Position numbers and translations under genes: made by a program. Below the pieces are notes generated by a model. That model was not told where the DNA came from and did not search any database. It worked only from the letters and a program-made list of their open reading frames with translations. From Actinobacteria bacterium Ga0077541 (GTDB lineage Bacteria; Actinomycetota; Thermoleophilia; Miltoncostaeales; Miltoncostaeaceae), in assembly GCA_001464995.1 (NCBI GenBank), contig LNEQ01000086.1:1-40341 (forward strand): a stretch of 40,341 bases of DNA. Reading direction: 5' to 3'. Every line of letters begins with the position of its first letter. Position 1 is the stretch's first letter. Positions 28,317 to 36,264 of this stretch are shown piece by piece.

Positions 28317-29159
28317 TCATTGGAAGCCCCTCACGAGCGATTCGGAGACCAGATGCCACCCGTCGACCAGCACGAACAGCAGGATCTTGAACGGGAGTGA
28401 GATCACGACCGGGGGCAGCATCACCATGCCCATGCTCATCACGGTCGAGGCGATCACCATGTCGATGACCAGGAACGGGATCAGGATCAGGAAGCCGATC
28501 TCGAAGGCGGTCTTCAGCTCCGAGAGCACGTAGGCCGGGATCAGCACGGTGGTCGGCACGTCGGCGCGGGTCTCCGGGCGCTCCTCCTTGGAGAGCTCGG
28601 TGAACAGGGCGAGGTCGCGCTGATCCACCTGGCGGAACATGAAGTCGCGGATCGGGGCCTCGGCGCGCTTGATCGCCTCGCCCTCGTCGATCTTCTTGTC
28701 GAGCAGGGGCTGCAGCGCCTGGTCGTTGATCTGCGTGAAGGTCGGAGCCATGATGAACAGGCTCAGGAACAGCGCGATGCCGACCAGCACCTGGTTGGGC
28801 GGCATCGACGGAGTTCCGAGGGCGTTCCTCACGAAGCCGAGCACGATGATGATCCGGGTGAAGCTGGTCATCATGATCAGGATCGACGGCGCCAGGCTGA
28901 GCACCGTCAGCAGGGCGAGCAGCTGGAGGGAGGTCGAGACCTCGCCCTCCTCACCGCTCAGGTCCAGGTTGATCCCGGGGGCCGCCCAGGCGACCGCGGG
29001 CAGGAGCAGGCAGACGAGCACCATCACCAGCGGCGACAGCAGCAGGCCGCGGCGCAGCCAGCGGCGGCGGCGGGTGCGGGCCGGCGGCGGCAGGGCCGCC
29101 ACGATCCGCTCGCGCAGGGTGGGCAGGGGCTCGGGGACCCGGGCGTACGCGGGGATCAT
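28317..29159 (-). CDS. fliP: Flagellar export apparatus protein FliP
   Basis: 280 aa from ATG 29159, which shares one base with the fliO stop (TGATG). A long basic N-terminus (about 1-40) and a signal-like helix ending AVAWA precede the FliP core: LLTVLSLAPSILIMMTSF, RIIIVLGFVRNALGTP, then PTFTQINDQALQPLLDKKI, and the C-terminal helices FEIGFLILIPFLVIDMVI and MVMLPPVVISLPFKILLFV. Forms the export channel with FliQ and FliR. The 40-residue extension before the signal helix is longer than usual. Confidence 0.95.
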   Translation of the reverse strand: MIPAYARVPEPLPTLRERIVAALPPPARTRRRRWLRRGLLLSPLVMVLVCLLLPAVAWAAPGINLDLSGEEGEVSTSLQLLALLTVLSLAPSILIMMTSFTRIIIVLGFVRNALGTPSMPPNQVLVGIALFLSLFIMAPTFTQINDQALQPLLDKKIDEGEAIKRAEAPIRDFMFRQVDQRDLALFTELSKEERPETRADVPTTVLIPAYVLSELKTAFEIGFLILIPFLVIDMVIASTVMSMGMVMLPPVVISLPFKILLFVLVDGWHLVSESLVRGFQ

Positions 29160-29806
29160 CAGCGCCGGGTCGTCATCGCGCGCAGCCGCTCGACCAGCGA
29201 CGCGTCGGTGGCCGTCGACACGGCGCGCTCGCGATCGCTGAGCGGGGCCGCGGGCGCGGGGCGGCCGAAGCCCGAGCGCGGCGGCGCGGGGTCGATCAGG
29301 GAGGGGGCGTCCTCCGCCCCGATGCGCGCGATCACGTTGACGCTCTGGTCGGTGGCGCCGACGAGGACGATCTCCTCGCCCACCCGGACCAGGTGCAGGG
29401 CGCGGCTCGGACCGATCGAGGTGGTGGCGACGACGTCGATCAGGGAGACGCCGCGCTCCTCGAGGGCGGGGTACTTCGCCCGCTGGATGCGCTTCATGAC
29501 GTACCAGACGAGGGTGATCAGGCCGATGACCACCACGAGGCCGAGGCCGAGACGCAAAAGCGTGCCGCCCGCGCCGCCCGACAGGGAGGTCGGGGTGGCG
29601 GAGCCCTCGGGGATGGGGAGGCTCTCGGGATCGGCGGGCGCCGTGGTGGTCTGCGCCAGGGCGGGGAGCGCCGAGAGGACGAGGGCCAGGAGGGCCACGG
29701 CGAGGGTCAGGGGCCACCCCGCCGCGGCGGTCCGCGGGGGCGAGGGGCGCATCCGGCGCCGTGGGGTGGAGGGCGATCCGTGCCTGGTCGGTGAGGAGAT
29801 GACCAT
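29159..29806 (-). CDS. fliO: Flagellar biosynthesis protein FliO
   Basis: 215 aa. A basic N-terminus and signal-like helix (about 30-51), a short external Thr/Pro/Gly linker, one membrane helix (about 84-103, LGLGLVVVIGLITLVWYVM), then a small cytoplasmic beta domain (VSLIDVVATTSIGPSRALHLVRVGEEIVLVG) typical of FliO/FliZ. It helps assemble the FliP ring. Directly upstream of fliP with TGATG coupling. Start ATG 29806 has no clear Shine-Dalgarno; a sigma-28-like promoter lies about 75 bp upstream. Identity rests on both domain pattern and position. Confidence 0.88.
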   Translation of the reverse strand: MVISSPTRHGSPSTPRRRMRPSPPRTAAAGWPLTLAVALLALVLSALPALAQTTTAPADPESLPIPEGSATPTSLSGGAGGTLLRLGLGLVVVIGLITLVWYVMKRIQRAKYPALEERGVSLIDVVATTSIGPSRALHLVRVGEEIVLVGATDQSVNVIARIGAEDAPSLIDPAPPRSGFGRPAPAAPLSDRERAVSTATDASLVERLRAMTTRR

Positions 29807-29882
29807 GGCGGTGACGCGCCGGCGGACCGGCGCGGGTGTTCAGGTGCTGCGGTGCTGCGACGTGCCTGCGGGACTGCTCGGG

Positions 29883-29909
29883 GTATCGGAATCCGGCGTG
29901 CGGACTTGA
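29883..29909 (-). promoter_or_regulatory. Sigma-28-like promoter of fliO (TCAA-N15-TCCGATAC)
   Basis: Minus strand: -35 TCAA (29909-29906), 15-bp spacer, -10 TCCGATAC (29890-29883). It sits in the 116-bp gap between fliY and fliO. Confidence 0.7.
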
Positions 29910-29922
29910 ACCCGCCGGTGGG

Positions 29923-31170
29923 TCAGGCGCCCTCGGCGGCGAGGCCGCGCAGGCGCTTGGCCTGGCTGGCGACGTCGGTGATGCGGACGCCGAACTCCTC
30001 GTCGATCACGACGACCTCGCCCTTGGCGATCTGCTTGCCGTTGACGAGCACATCGACCGGGCCTCCGGCGAGCTTGTCGAGCTCCACGATCGAGCCCGGC
30101 ACGAGCTCCAGGACGTCGCGGATGCGCATCTGCGTGCGGCCGAGCTCCACGGTCACCTGCAGGGGGACGTCGAGCAGCATGCTGATGTCGCTGCCCCCCG
30201 GGACGGCCGGCATGTCGTCGAGCGACGGGAACGTGACGGGCTGGGCCACGGGAACCGGCACCGAGTGCAGGTGGCGGTCGTCCTCGGCCGCGGCCGGGAC
30301 TCCCGGCGGTGCCGGCGGTGCCGGCGCGGGGGCTGCGGGCTGCGCCGCCTGCGGGGCGGCGGGCTGTGGCGTGAGCGCGGTGACGAGGCCACGGGCGAAC
30401 TCGATCGGCATCAGCTGCATGAGGCGCGTGTTGAGCAGCTCGCCGACCTGCAGCTGGAAGGAGGTGCGCACCAGCGGGCCGTCGAAGCCGAGGCTCCCGC
30501 CGAACGCCTCCTCGCGGAGATCGAGCATCTCGACGTGCGGCGCGGAGATGTCCACGCGGTAGCCCACCATCTCGGCCATCGCCGTGGCGGAACTGCCCAT
30601 CATCTGGTTCATCGCCTCGCCGACGGCGGAGGCGTGGAGCTCGCCGATCTCCTCCGACTCGGCGCCCTCGCCGCCCATCATCAGGTCGGCGACCACCGAC
30701 GCGTCGCGCGTCGAGAGGATGAAGATGTTGCGCCCCGAGAGACCCTCGGTGTACTCGATCATCACGAGGACGGCCGGGCCGGCGAACTCGGCCCGCACCT
30801 CATCCTCGGTGAGCATCTCGACCACGGGCGTGGTGATCTGGACCGGGCGCTGGAGGAGCGCGCTGAGGGCCGTGGCGGCACTCGACATGCAGATGTTGCC
30901 GACCTCGCCGACGGTGTCGCGCTCGACGTCGGTCAGACCCTCGATGTCACCGGCGGGCTCGGAGACCTCCGCGACGAGCTCGGCGTCCGCCTCGGGAGCC
31001 GGATCGGCCTCGAGCGCGGGCTCATTCCCTGCCTCGGCGACGGACTCCTCGGCGACCTCCCCGGGGACGGCCTCGTCGGCCGGGGCCTCGGCCTCCGCCG
31101 GGGGCTCGCCGACGGCTCCGCCGTTCACCAGAGCATCGATCTCCTCCTGGGAGAGGCTGCCTCCGCTCAT
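29923..31170 (-). CDS. fliY: Flagellar motor switch phosphatase FliY (CheC-like plus FliN/SpoA)
   Basis: 415 aa. It starts with a FliM-like peptide (SQEEIDALVNG), an acidic Ala/Glu linker, then a CheC/FliY domain with both phosphatase motifs: DTVGEVGN and SAVGEAMN, each D/S-x3-E-x2-N. After a Pro/Ala linker the C-terminal SpoA/FliN domain (about 325-405) reads LLDVPLQVTVELGRTQMRIRD and GEVVVIDEEFGVRIT. The protein is a rotor switch component that should also dephosphorylate CheY-P. Overlaps fliM by 4 bp. In proteobacteria only short FliN is present; this long form is the Gram-positive/Thermotoga type. Confidence 0.93.
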   Translation of the reverse strand: MSGGSLSQEEIDALVNGGAVGEPPAEAEAPADEAVPGEVAEESVAEAGNEPALEADPAPEADAELVAEVSEPAGDIEGLTDVERDTVGEVGNICMSSAATALSALLQRPVQITTPVVEMLTEDEVRAEFAGPAVLVMIEYTEGLSGRNIFILSTRDASVVADLMMGGEGAESEEIGELHASAVGEAMNQMMGSSATAMAEMVGYRVDISAPHVEMLDLREEAFGGSLGFDGPLVRTSFQLQVGELLNTRLMQLMPIEFARGLVTALTPQPAAPQAAQPAAPAPAPPAPPGVPAAAEDDRHLHSVPVPVAQPVTFPSLDDMPAVPGGSDISMLLDVPLQVTVELGRTQMRIRDVLELVPGSIVELDKLAGGPVDVLVNGKQIAKGEVVVIDEEFGVRITDVASQAKRLRGLAAEGA

Positions 31171-32162
31171 GCGAACGTCCTTTCGAGATCCTCGATCGCG
31201 CTGGTGATCTGAACGGCGGCGCGTCGGCCGCGGGTACCGGGCTGTGCGGTGAAGGCCTCGCGCAGGCCGACGCGCACGACCGCGTCCGAGCCGGGCGCGA
31301 CCGAGAGGGGGATGACGTCGCCCGGCGCCAGGGCCAGGAGATCGCCGACGTTCAGCTCGGCGCTGCCGAGCTCGACCGTCACCGGGACCGTCACGCCGTC
31401 GAGCTGCGCGGCGATGCCCTCGCGCATCTCGGGCGAGGAGGCCTCGGCGAGGTTCGAGAAGTAGCTCTGCGCCGTGAGCTTGTCCATGGCCGGCTCGAGC
31501 ACCATGTAGGGGACGCAGAGCGACACCGTCCCGGTGGCCGAGCCGATCCGCACCTCGAAGGTGATCAGCACGACCATCTCCGAGGGGGCGACGACCTGAG
31601 CGAACTGGGGGTTCATCTCGATGCCCACGCGCCGCAGCCGCACCGGGATGACGCTCGACCAGGCCTCGGTGAAGCCGCCGAGGAGGACCTCGGTGACGTT
31701 CTGGACCAGAGCGTGCTCGATCTCGGTCAGCTCGCGCGGCTTGGGGCGCTGGGTGCCGGGGCCGCCCGCGAGGCGGTCGATGATCGAGAAGACGAGCGGG
31801 AGGCTTATCTCGATGACCGCGTTGCCCTCGAGGGGCTCCATGGTGACGATCGTGATCAGGCTCGGAGTCGGCATCGAGTTGACGAACTCGCCGTAGCTGA
31901 GCTGGTCGGCGCTCACCACCTCGACGTCGACCATCGCGCGCAGGGCGCCCGAGAGCTGCGTCTGGACCGTGCGGCAGAAGACCTCGTGGAGGAGCTCGAT
32001 CGTGCGCAGCTGATCCTTCGAGAACTTGCTCGGGCGCAGGAAGTCGAACGGCTTCACCTGAGGGCCGCTGAGGTCCTCCTGGATCGTCGCAGCGTCGAGA
32101 TCGCCGCTCGACATGGCGTTGAGGAGCGCATCGATCTCGCTCTGGGAGAGAACCTCCGGCAC
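31167..32162 (-). CDS. fliM: Flagellar motor switch protein FliM
   Basis: 331 aa from GTG 32162 (PEVLSQSEIDALLNAM, the CheY-P-binding N-terminal peptide). Middle domain about 40-225 (KFSKDQLRTIELLHEVFCRT, NSMPTPSLITIVTMEPLEG, plus LRRVGIEMNPQFAQVV) and C-terminal SpoA domain about 240-325. It forms the C-ring with FliG and FliY. The open frame extends to 32285 but crosses the promoter, so the GTG is used. That GTG lies only 7 bp below the -10 element GCCGATGA, so the mRNA may be leaderless. Overlaps fliY by ATGA. Confidence 0.95.
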   Translation of the reverse strand: MPEVLSQSEIDALLNAMSSGDLDAATIQEDLSGPQVKPFDFLRPSKFSKDQLRTIELLHEVFCRTVQTQLSGALRAMVDVEVVSADQLSYGEFVNSMPTPSLITIVTMEPLEGNAVIEISLPLVFSIIDRLAGGPGTQRPKPRELTEIEHALVQNVTEVLLGGFTEAWSSVIPVRLRRVGIEMNPQFAQVVAPSEMVVLITFEVRIGSATGTVSLCVPYMVLEPAMDKLTAQSYFSNLAEASSPEMREGIAAQLDGVTVPVTVELGSAELNVGDLLALAPGDVIPLSVAPGSDAVVRVGLREAFTAQPGTRGRRAAVQITSAIEDLERTFA

Positions 32163-32169
32163 GCCCCTG

Positions 32170-32196
32170 TCATCGGCCCGGCCACCGGATAGTTGA
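32170..32196 (-). promoter_or_regulatory. Sigma-28-like promoter of fliM (TCAA-N15-GCCGATGA)
   Basis: Minus strand: -35 TCAA (32196-32193), 15-bp spacer, -10 GCCGATGA (32177-32170). The expected transcription start coincides with the fliM GTG at 32162. Confidence 0.78.
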
Positions 32197-32302
32197 GCCG
32201 CCGATCCCGACGTTCGGAGGGTTCCCGGCGCGCCGCCGATCGTTACGCTCCCGGGGCGAAGGACCGATCGACGACCGGTGGACACCGACGCGCAGGGCAG
32301 GG

Positions 32303-32710
32303 GTGGACGACACGGAGCGTTACAGGGCGGCGCTGGGCAGCGACCCCGCCGAGATCGCGCGGGTCCGCGCGGACGTCGGCGACCTGGCCGTGCGCCACGG
32401 CTTCCCCGAGCGCGCGGGCGACCTCGTGCTCGCCCTCGACGAGGTCATCGCCAACGCCCAGGAGCACGGACGGGCGCCCATCGGCGTCGAGGCGTGGGTC
32501 GACGGCCGGATCGTGGTCGAGGTGTCGGACGTGGGCAGCGGCTTCGACCGCCAGCGCGTCTGGAACGCCCACCCCCCCACCCCCTACGGACAGCGCGGGC
32601 GGGGCCTCTGGATCACACGGCAGCTGACCGACGCCGTCTCGATCTCCAGCGGGCACGGCGGCACGGTCGTCCGCATCGAGCTCTCGCCGGACCCCCACAT
32701 CGGCGCCTGA
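32303..32710 (+). CDS. RsbW-like anti-sigma factor / serine kinase (HATPase)
   Basis: 135 aa, a stand-alone GHKL ATPase domain with N-box LALDEVIANAQEHG, G1 VSDVGSGFD and G2 GQRGRGLWITRQL. This matches RsbW/SpoIIAB-type anti-sigma kinases, which bind a sigma factor or phosphorylate an anti-anti-sigma protein. Start GTG 32303; a purine-rich stretch is close but badly spaced. It lies on the plus strand between fliM and the decayed region, so it opposes all neighbouring flagellar genes. No partner STAS protein is adjacent. A role in controlling the flagellar sigma factor is possible but unproven. Confidence 0.85.
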   Translation: MDDTERYRAALGSDPAEIARVRADVGDLAVRHGFPERAGDLVLALDEVIANAQEHGRAPIGVEAWVDGRIVVEVSDVGSGFDRQRVWNAHPPTPYGQRGRGLWITRQLTDAVSISSGHGGTVVRIELSPDPHIGA

Positions 32711-32731
32711 GGGCGTGCGGTAGGGGCCCCC

Positions 32732-33116
32732 GGCGATTGCCCGGGCGATCGAGAGGCCGAGGCCCGTGCCCGGCACGCCGTCCGCCTGCGCGGCGCGGCG
32801 CCGGTAGAAGCGGTCGAAGAGCATCGGGCGCTCGTCGGCCGGGATCCCCGGACCGGTGTCGGCCACGCTGATGCGCGCAGCCGGGCCGGTGCGAGAGCGA
32901 CACGGTCACCGCTCCCCGGAAGGGGTGAACTCACGGCGTTCGCCACGAGGTTGTCGAGCAGCTGGCCGATCCTGCCGGGGTCGGCGACCGCCTCGGGCAC
33001 GGCGTCGATACGGCGCTCGAGGCGCAGGCCCGCCGCCTCCGCCGATGGGAGGGCGGCCTCGACGGCCGGCTCGACCAGGGTTCCGAGCGAGACGGACCGC
33101 AGGCGCAGCGACGCTC
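32732..33116 (-). pseudogene. Histidine kinase remnant (C-terminal ATPase part, several frameshifts)
   Basis: Pieces of one HATPase_c domain appear in different minus-strand frames. The end of the dimerisation region and the N-box (SLGTLVEPAVEAALPSAEAA, then DPGRIGQLLDNLVANAV) are in one frame. G1, the F-box and G2 (ADTGPGIPADERPMLFDRFY, GTGLGLSIARAI) are in another. Between them, about 32860-32945, at least three small indels are needed to restore a normal sequence. The sensor and histidine-containing parts are missing, and the end is cut off after G2. Clearly non-functional. Confidence 0.82.
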
Positions 33117-33495
33117 CAGACGTGGAAGAGCGAGGGGTCGCAGGGCAGTGTGCTCGACGCCTGGAACGCCTGCTTGTGGAGCTTCCCGGCAGGGGCGGGG
33201 TAGTCGAACGGGGTGCCGGCCCAGATGTTCGCCAGCGAGTACCTGTCGAACGTCTCGGTCCGCTCGGCCGGGCCCGGGAACGTCCGCCGGAGGAGCGCGG
33301 AGTACTGGGCGACATCGGGGAGGTCATCGACGACGACCCACCAGACGACCCGACAGCCCCCAGTGAGGGGGAGCAGCCGCTGCTCGAGCGTCACCTCGCG
33401 CGAGGACACGGTCTCACCCGCCCCCGCGGTCGCGACGGGGAGCGCCGCCAGGAGCGCGATCCAGCGAAGAGGCCCAGGCGTCTCACGCGCGTCAT
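33117..33495 (-). pseudogene. Truncated, frameshifted secreted-protein fragment of unknown family
   Basis: A start ATG at 33495 (MTRVRRLGLF) begins a signal peptide whose continuation (WIALLAALPVATAGAG) is in a different frame, so one base is out of register near 33465. The mature part (REVTLEQRLLPLTGG, then VVWWVVVDDLPDVAQYSALL and FDRYSLANIWAGTPFDYPAP) reads well to about 33117, where it is joined to the histidine kinase remnant. I do not recognise the family. Probably the 5' end of a gene fused by deletion to the kinase fragment. Confidence 0.65.
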
Positions 33496-33612
33496 GACGA
33501 CTCCCCCGGCGAGATGGTAGAGAAGCGCCATCGCCTCGGGCGGTCGGCGCGGCCGGGACGCCACAGCGGGCGCGGGCGCCCGGGCCCAGCCACCCCCGCG
33601 AACGGGACGGAT

Positions 33613-33644
33613 CGGGTCACGGATCCGCGTCCTGCCGTGACCCG
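33613..33644 (-). terminator. Strong hairpin downstream of fliL
   Basis: A perfect 10-bp stem, CGGGTCACGG (33613-33622) and CCGTGACCCG (33635-33644), with a 12-base loop, 41 bp after the fliL stop. No U-run follows, as is common in high-GC actinobacteria. It probably ends the flbD-motAB-fliL transcript. Confidence 0.6.
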
Positions 33645-33684
33645 GCACCCCGATCGCGATGCGCTCCGTCCGGGTGGCGCGGCC

Positions 33685-34137
33685 CTACTGGACGGCGAAC
33701 TCGGTGTAGTAGACGTCCAGGATCTTGAGGTCGGTGTGCTTGTTGACCTCCTTGACGATCTCCTTCTTCACCTTCTCGCGGCCCTCGGAGTGCGAGAGCT
33801 CCGAGGCCGAGTAGGACTGCAAGGTGGTGATGACGATGTCGCGCAGCTCGGGGTCGGCCTCGATCACGATGGGGTCGGGTCCGCTGTGGGCTTCCGCCGG
33901 CAGCTCGGCCGCCGAGAGCATCGAGAACCGGAGCGCCACGCCGACCTTGGCGAAGTGGGGCGTGCCGGAGCTGTCGGAGAGGTTGACCACGAACGGCTCG
34001 GACATCGTGTAGATCGGGCCGGGCTCCTTGGCGAGCGCCTTCTCGTCGGGCGGCGGCGCCGCCGGCATGAGGAACATCTTGGCCGCGACCGCCAGCACGA
34101 GCAGCACCGGTCCGGCGATCATCAGGATCTTCTTCAT
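33685..34137 (-). CDS. fliL: Flagellar basal body protein FliL
   Basis: 150 aa from ATG 34137. One N-terminal membrane helix (about 5-24), then an external FliL domain (PIYTMSEPFVVNLSDSSGTPH, KVGVALRF, VDVYYTEFAVQ-like end ILDVYYTEFAVQ). FliL surrounds the stator and supports motor torque. It follows motB by 22 bp. The frame is open upstream inside motB, but the helix-first start is typical. Confidence 0.92.
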   Translation of the reverse strand: MKKILMIAGPVLLVLAVAAKMFLMPAAPPPDEKALAKEPGPIYTMSEPFVVNLSDSSGTPHFAKVGVALRFSMLSAAELPAEAHSGPDPIVIEADPELRDIVITTLQSYSASELSHSEGREKVKKEIVKEVNKHTDLKILDVYYTEFAVQ

Positions 34138-34159
34138 GGAGCAGGCCCTTCCGTGGGTG

Positions 34160-34981
34160 TCAGCCGGCGCCCAGGGCGTCGGCGGGGGACTGGCTGGGGG
34201 AGCCCTGCAGCCGCAGGACGAGGATCTCGACGCGCCGGTTGGCCGACCGGCCCGCCTCGCTGTCGTTATCGGCAACCGGACGCGTGTCCCCGAACCCTCC
34301 GACCTGGAGTCGCGAGGCGGGGATGCCCGCCGACTGCATCGCGACCACCACGGCCGCGGCGCGCACCCCCGAGAGGGCGAAGTTGGAGGGGAACTGGGAG
34401 GTGTTGATCGGGGTCGAGTCGGTGTGGCCCTCGACGCGGACCGGGTTCGGCAGACCCTTCAGGGATGCGGCGATCGGGGCCACGATGCGGGCGCCCTCGG
34501 ACCTCAGGGTGGCGGCGCCGGGATCGAAGAGGACCCCGTCGGTGCGCAGGCGCACGGCGAGGCCGCGCTCGTTGACCGAGGTCGAGACCCTGCCACCGAG
34601 CCCCTCCTTGGCGAGCTGGGCGTCGATCTTCTTCTCGACGGCCTCGAGCTGGCTGGTCTCGAGGATCTGGCCGGGCGAGGCCTGGGAGATGCTGACCCCG
34701 CCCACCGAGGGCACCTCCGGGGCGATCCTGCTGGTGGGCGTGTCCACGACCGGCGACGGGGTGCCCGGCGTGCTCGAGATGATGCTGCTGCCACCGGCCG
34801 CGAGGCCGCTGTTGAAGGCGTCGGTGAGGCTCTGCTTGAGCAGCTCGAAGCGGCTCGTGTTCACGACGCTGATCGAGAACAGCACCATGAAGAGCACGTA
34901 CATCAGGGTGAGCACGTCGGCGTAGGTGATGAGCCAGCGCTCGTCCGGGTGCTCCTCGTGCCGCTGCTTGCGCTTGGCCAT
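34160..34981 (-). CDS. motB: Flagellar motor stator protein MotB
   Basis: 273 aa. A basic N-terminus, one membrane helix (about 16-40) containing the proton-channel Asp22 (ITYADVLTLMYVLFM), a plug/linker region, and an OmpA-like peptidoglycan-binding domain (about 140-260) with VEGHTDSTPIN and FALSGVRAAAVV. It anchors the stator to the wall. The start ATG 34981 directly abuts the CTAG end of a repeat element that supplies a GGAG ribosome-binding site. Confidence 0.95.
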   Translation of the reverse strand: MAKRKQRHEEHPDERWLITYADVLTLMYVLFMVLFSISVVNTSRFELLKQSLTDAFNSGLAAGGSSIISSTPGTPSPVVDTPTSRIAPEVPSVGGVSISQASPGQILETSQLEAVEKKIDAQLAKEGLGGRVSTSVNERGLAVRLRTDGVLFDPGAATLRSEGARIVAPIAASLKGLPNPVRVEGHTDSTPINTSQFPSNFALSGVRAAAVVVAMQSAGIPASRLQVGGFGDTRPVADNDSEAGRSANRRVEILVLRLQGSPSQSPADALGAG

Positions 34982-35149
34982 CTAGTGCTCCGCCCCGGAA
35001 GTCCGTTGTGCTTCCGGCCCCGAGAATCCCGCGGGCCAAGGAAGAGGGAGATCCCCATGGCTGAAGCCATGGGGTCGAGCGATGACGCCGGATCCGCGAT
35101 GATTCGCAGGCTGCCGGAGTGCAACAGCACTTTCGGGGCGGGGCACTTA
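34982..35149. repeat. Palindromic element filling the motA-motB gap
   Basis: Ends AGTGCTCCGCCCC (34984-34996) and GGGGCGGGGCACT (35135-35147) are inverted repeats with 12 of 13 matches. A central hairpin has a 9-bp stem, CCCCATGGC (35053-35061) and GCCATGGGG (35066-35074), with loop TGAA. An 18-bp block ATCCGCGATGATTCGCAG (35092-35109) is identical to the element at 27042-27189 read on the other strand, with more diverged similarity around it. The motA stop TAA (35149-35147) lies at the right end, and the left end gives the motB ribosome-binding site. Confidence 0.78.
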
Positions 35150-35941
35150 TGCGGCCTTCGCGGCCGACTCGCCGCCCGCGTCGTCGCCGTCCGCGTCGCG
35201 GTCGGCGGGCGGCAGGAAGCTCCAGAGCTTCTCGGCCAGGATGCGCGGATTGTCGCCGCTCTGGATCGAGAGCACGCCCTCGATCACCAGCAGGCGCTCA
35301 CTGGCCTCCTGGGCGGTCTTCTTCTTGAGGGCGTTGGCGATCGGCAGGAAGATCACGTTGGCTGCGGCCACGCCGTAGAAGGTGGCGAGGAAGGCCGCGG
35401 AGATCGACGGGCCGAGGGTGTCGGGCTTGTCGAGGTGCTGGAGCACGCCGACCAGCGAGAGCACGGTGGCGAGGATGCCGATGGTCGGCGCGAAGGCACC
35501 GCCCTGCTTGAACATGTCCTGGTTCTTGTGGTGGCGCTCGTCCATGGCGTCGAGCTCGGTCTCCAGGATGTCCTTGACCAGCTCGGGGTCGGTGCCGTCC
35601 ACCACCAGCCGGATGCCCTTGCCGAGGAACGGGTCCTCCACCTGCTTGGCGTCCTCCTCGAGGACCAGCAGGCCCTCGCGGCGGGCCTTCTCACTGAAGC
35701 CGACCAGGGTGCGGATGAGCTCCGGGCGGTTGTCCGGGAGCTCCTTCAGCGACCCCATGGTCAGCTTGATCATCGAGATCGTCTCCTTCATGCCGAAGGA
35801 GGCGATCAGGATGCAGGCGGTGCCGCCGACCACCATCAGGAAGGCCGGCGGGCTGATGATGCCCGCGATCGAGCCGCCCTTCATGAGCATCCCGACGATG
35901 ATGAAGACCCATGCGCCGATGAGGCCGATCAGTGGAGACAT
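35147..35941 (-). CDS. motA: Flagellar motor stator protein MotA
   Basis: 264 aa, four membrane helices in the MotA pattern: start SPLIGLIGAWVFIIVGMLM, second helix AFLMVVGGTACILIASF, and a C-terminal pair including FAPTIGILATVLSLVGVLQH and GPSISAAFLATFYGVAAAN with the conserved Pro. The cytoplasmic loop between helices 2 and 3 should contact FliG. Start ATG 35941, 18 bp after flbD. It pairs with MotB as the proton-driven stator. Confidence 0.95.
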   Translation of the reverse strand: MSPLIGLIGAWVFIIVGMLMKGGSIAGIISPPAFLMVVGGTACILIASFGMKETISMIKLTMGSLKELPDNRPELIRTLVGFSEKARREGLLVLEEDAKQVEDPFLGKGIRLVVDGTDPELVKDILETELDAMDERHHKNQDMFKQGGAFAPTIGILATVLSLVGVLQHLDKPDTLGPSISAAFLATFYGVAAANVIFLPIANALKKKTAQEASERLLVIEGVLSIQSGDNPRILAEKLWSFLPPADRDADGDDAGGESAAKAA

Positions 35942-35959
35942 GTGGAGCCGGCCCCCGCG

Positions 35960-36178
35960 CTAGGTGGTGAGGGGAGCGGCGGCGGCGAGGTGCCCACCGG
36001 TGGCGACGAGGCGCCGGTACTCGATGGCGGCGTCGATGACCTCCTCGACGCTCTCGAGGACCAGCAGCTGGCGCCGGTCCATCATGATGATGTGCGTGTC
36101 CGGAGTGGCCTCGATGGTGAGGATGAGATCCGCGTTGAGCGTCATCTCGTCTCCGTTCAGGCGATGCAGGGTGATCAC
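35960..36178 (-). CDS. flbD: FlbD/SwrD-family small flagellar protein
   Basis: 72 aa, start GTG 36178 with GGAGG five bases upstream. MITLHRLNGDEMTLNADLIL and IEATPDTHIIM are typical of FlbD/SwrD, followed by VLESVEEVIDAAIEYRR. In Bacillus this small protein sits between the hook gene and fliL and is needed for full motor torque. Its position here, after flgE and directly before motA-motB, agrees. It is the first gene of a unit with its own sigma-28-like promoter. Confidence 0.92.
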   Translation of the reverse strand: MITLHRLNGDEMTLNADLILTIEATPDTHIIMMDRRQLLVLESVEEVIDAAIEYRRLVATGGHLAAAAPLTT

Positions 36179-36237
36179 GTCATCCTCCGGTGCGATGGGC
36201 GGGCCGGGACCGGCGAGGGGCCTCGTACGCCCCCCGC

Positions 36238-36264
36238 TTATCGGTCGTCCGGCCCGCCGGTTGA
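36238..36264 (-). promoter_or_regulatory. Sigma-28-like promoter of flbD-motAB-fliL (TCAA-N15-ACCGATAA)
   Basis: Minus strand: -35 TCAA (36264-36261), 15-bp spacer, -10 ACCGATAA (36245-36238). About 60 bp upstream of the flbD start. Confidence 0.78.
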
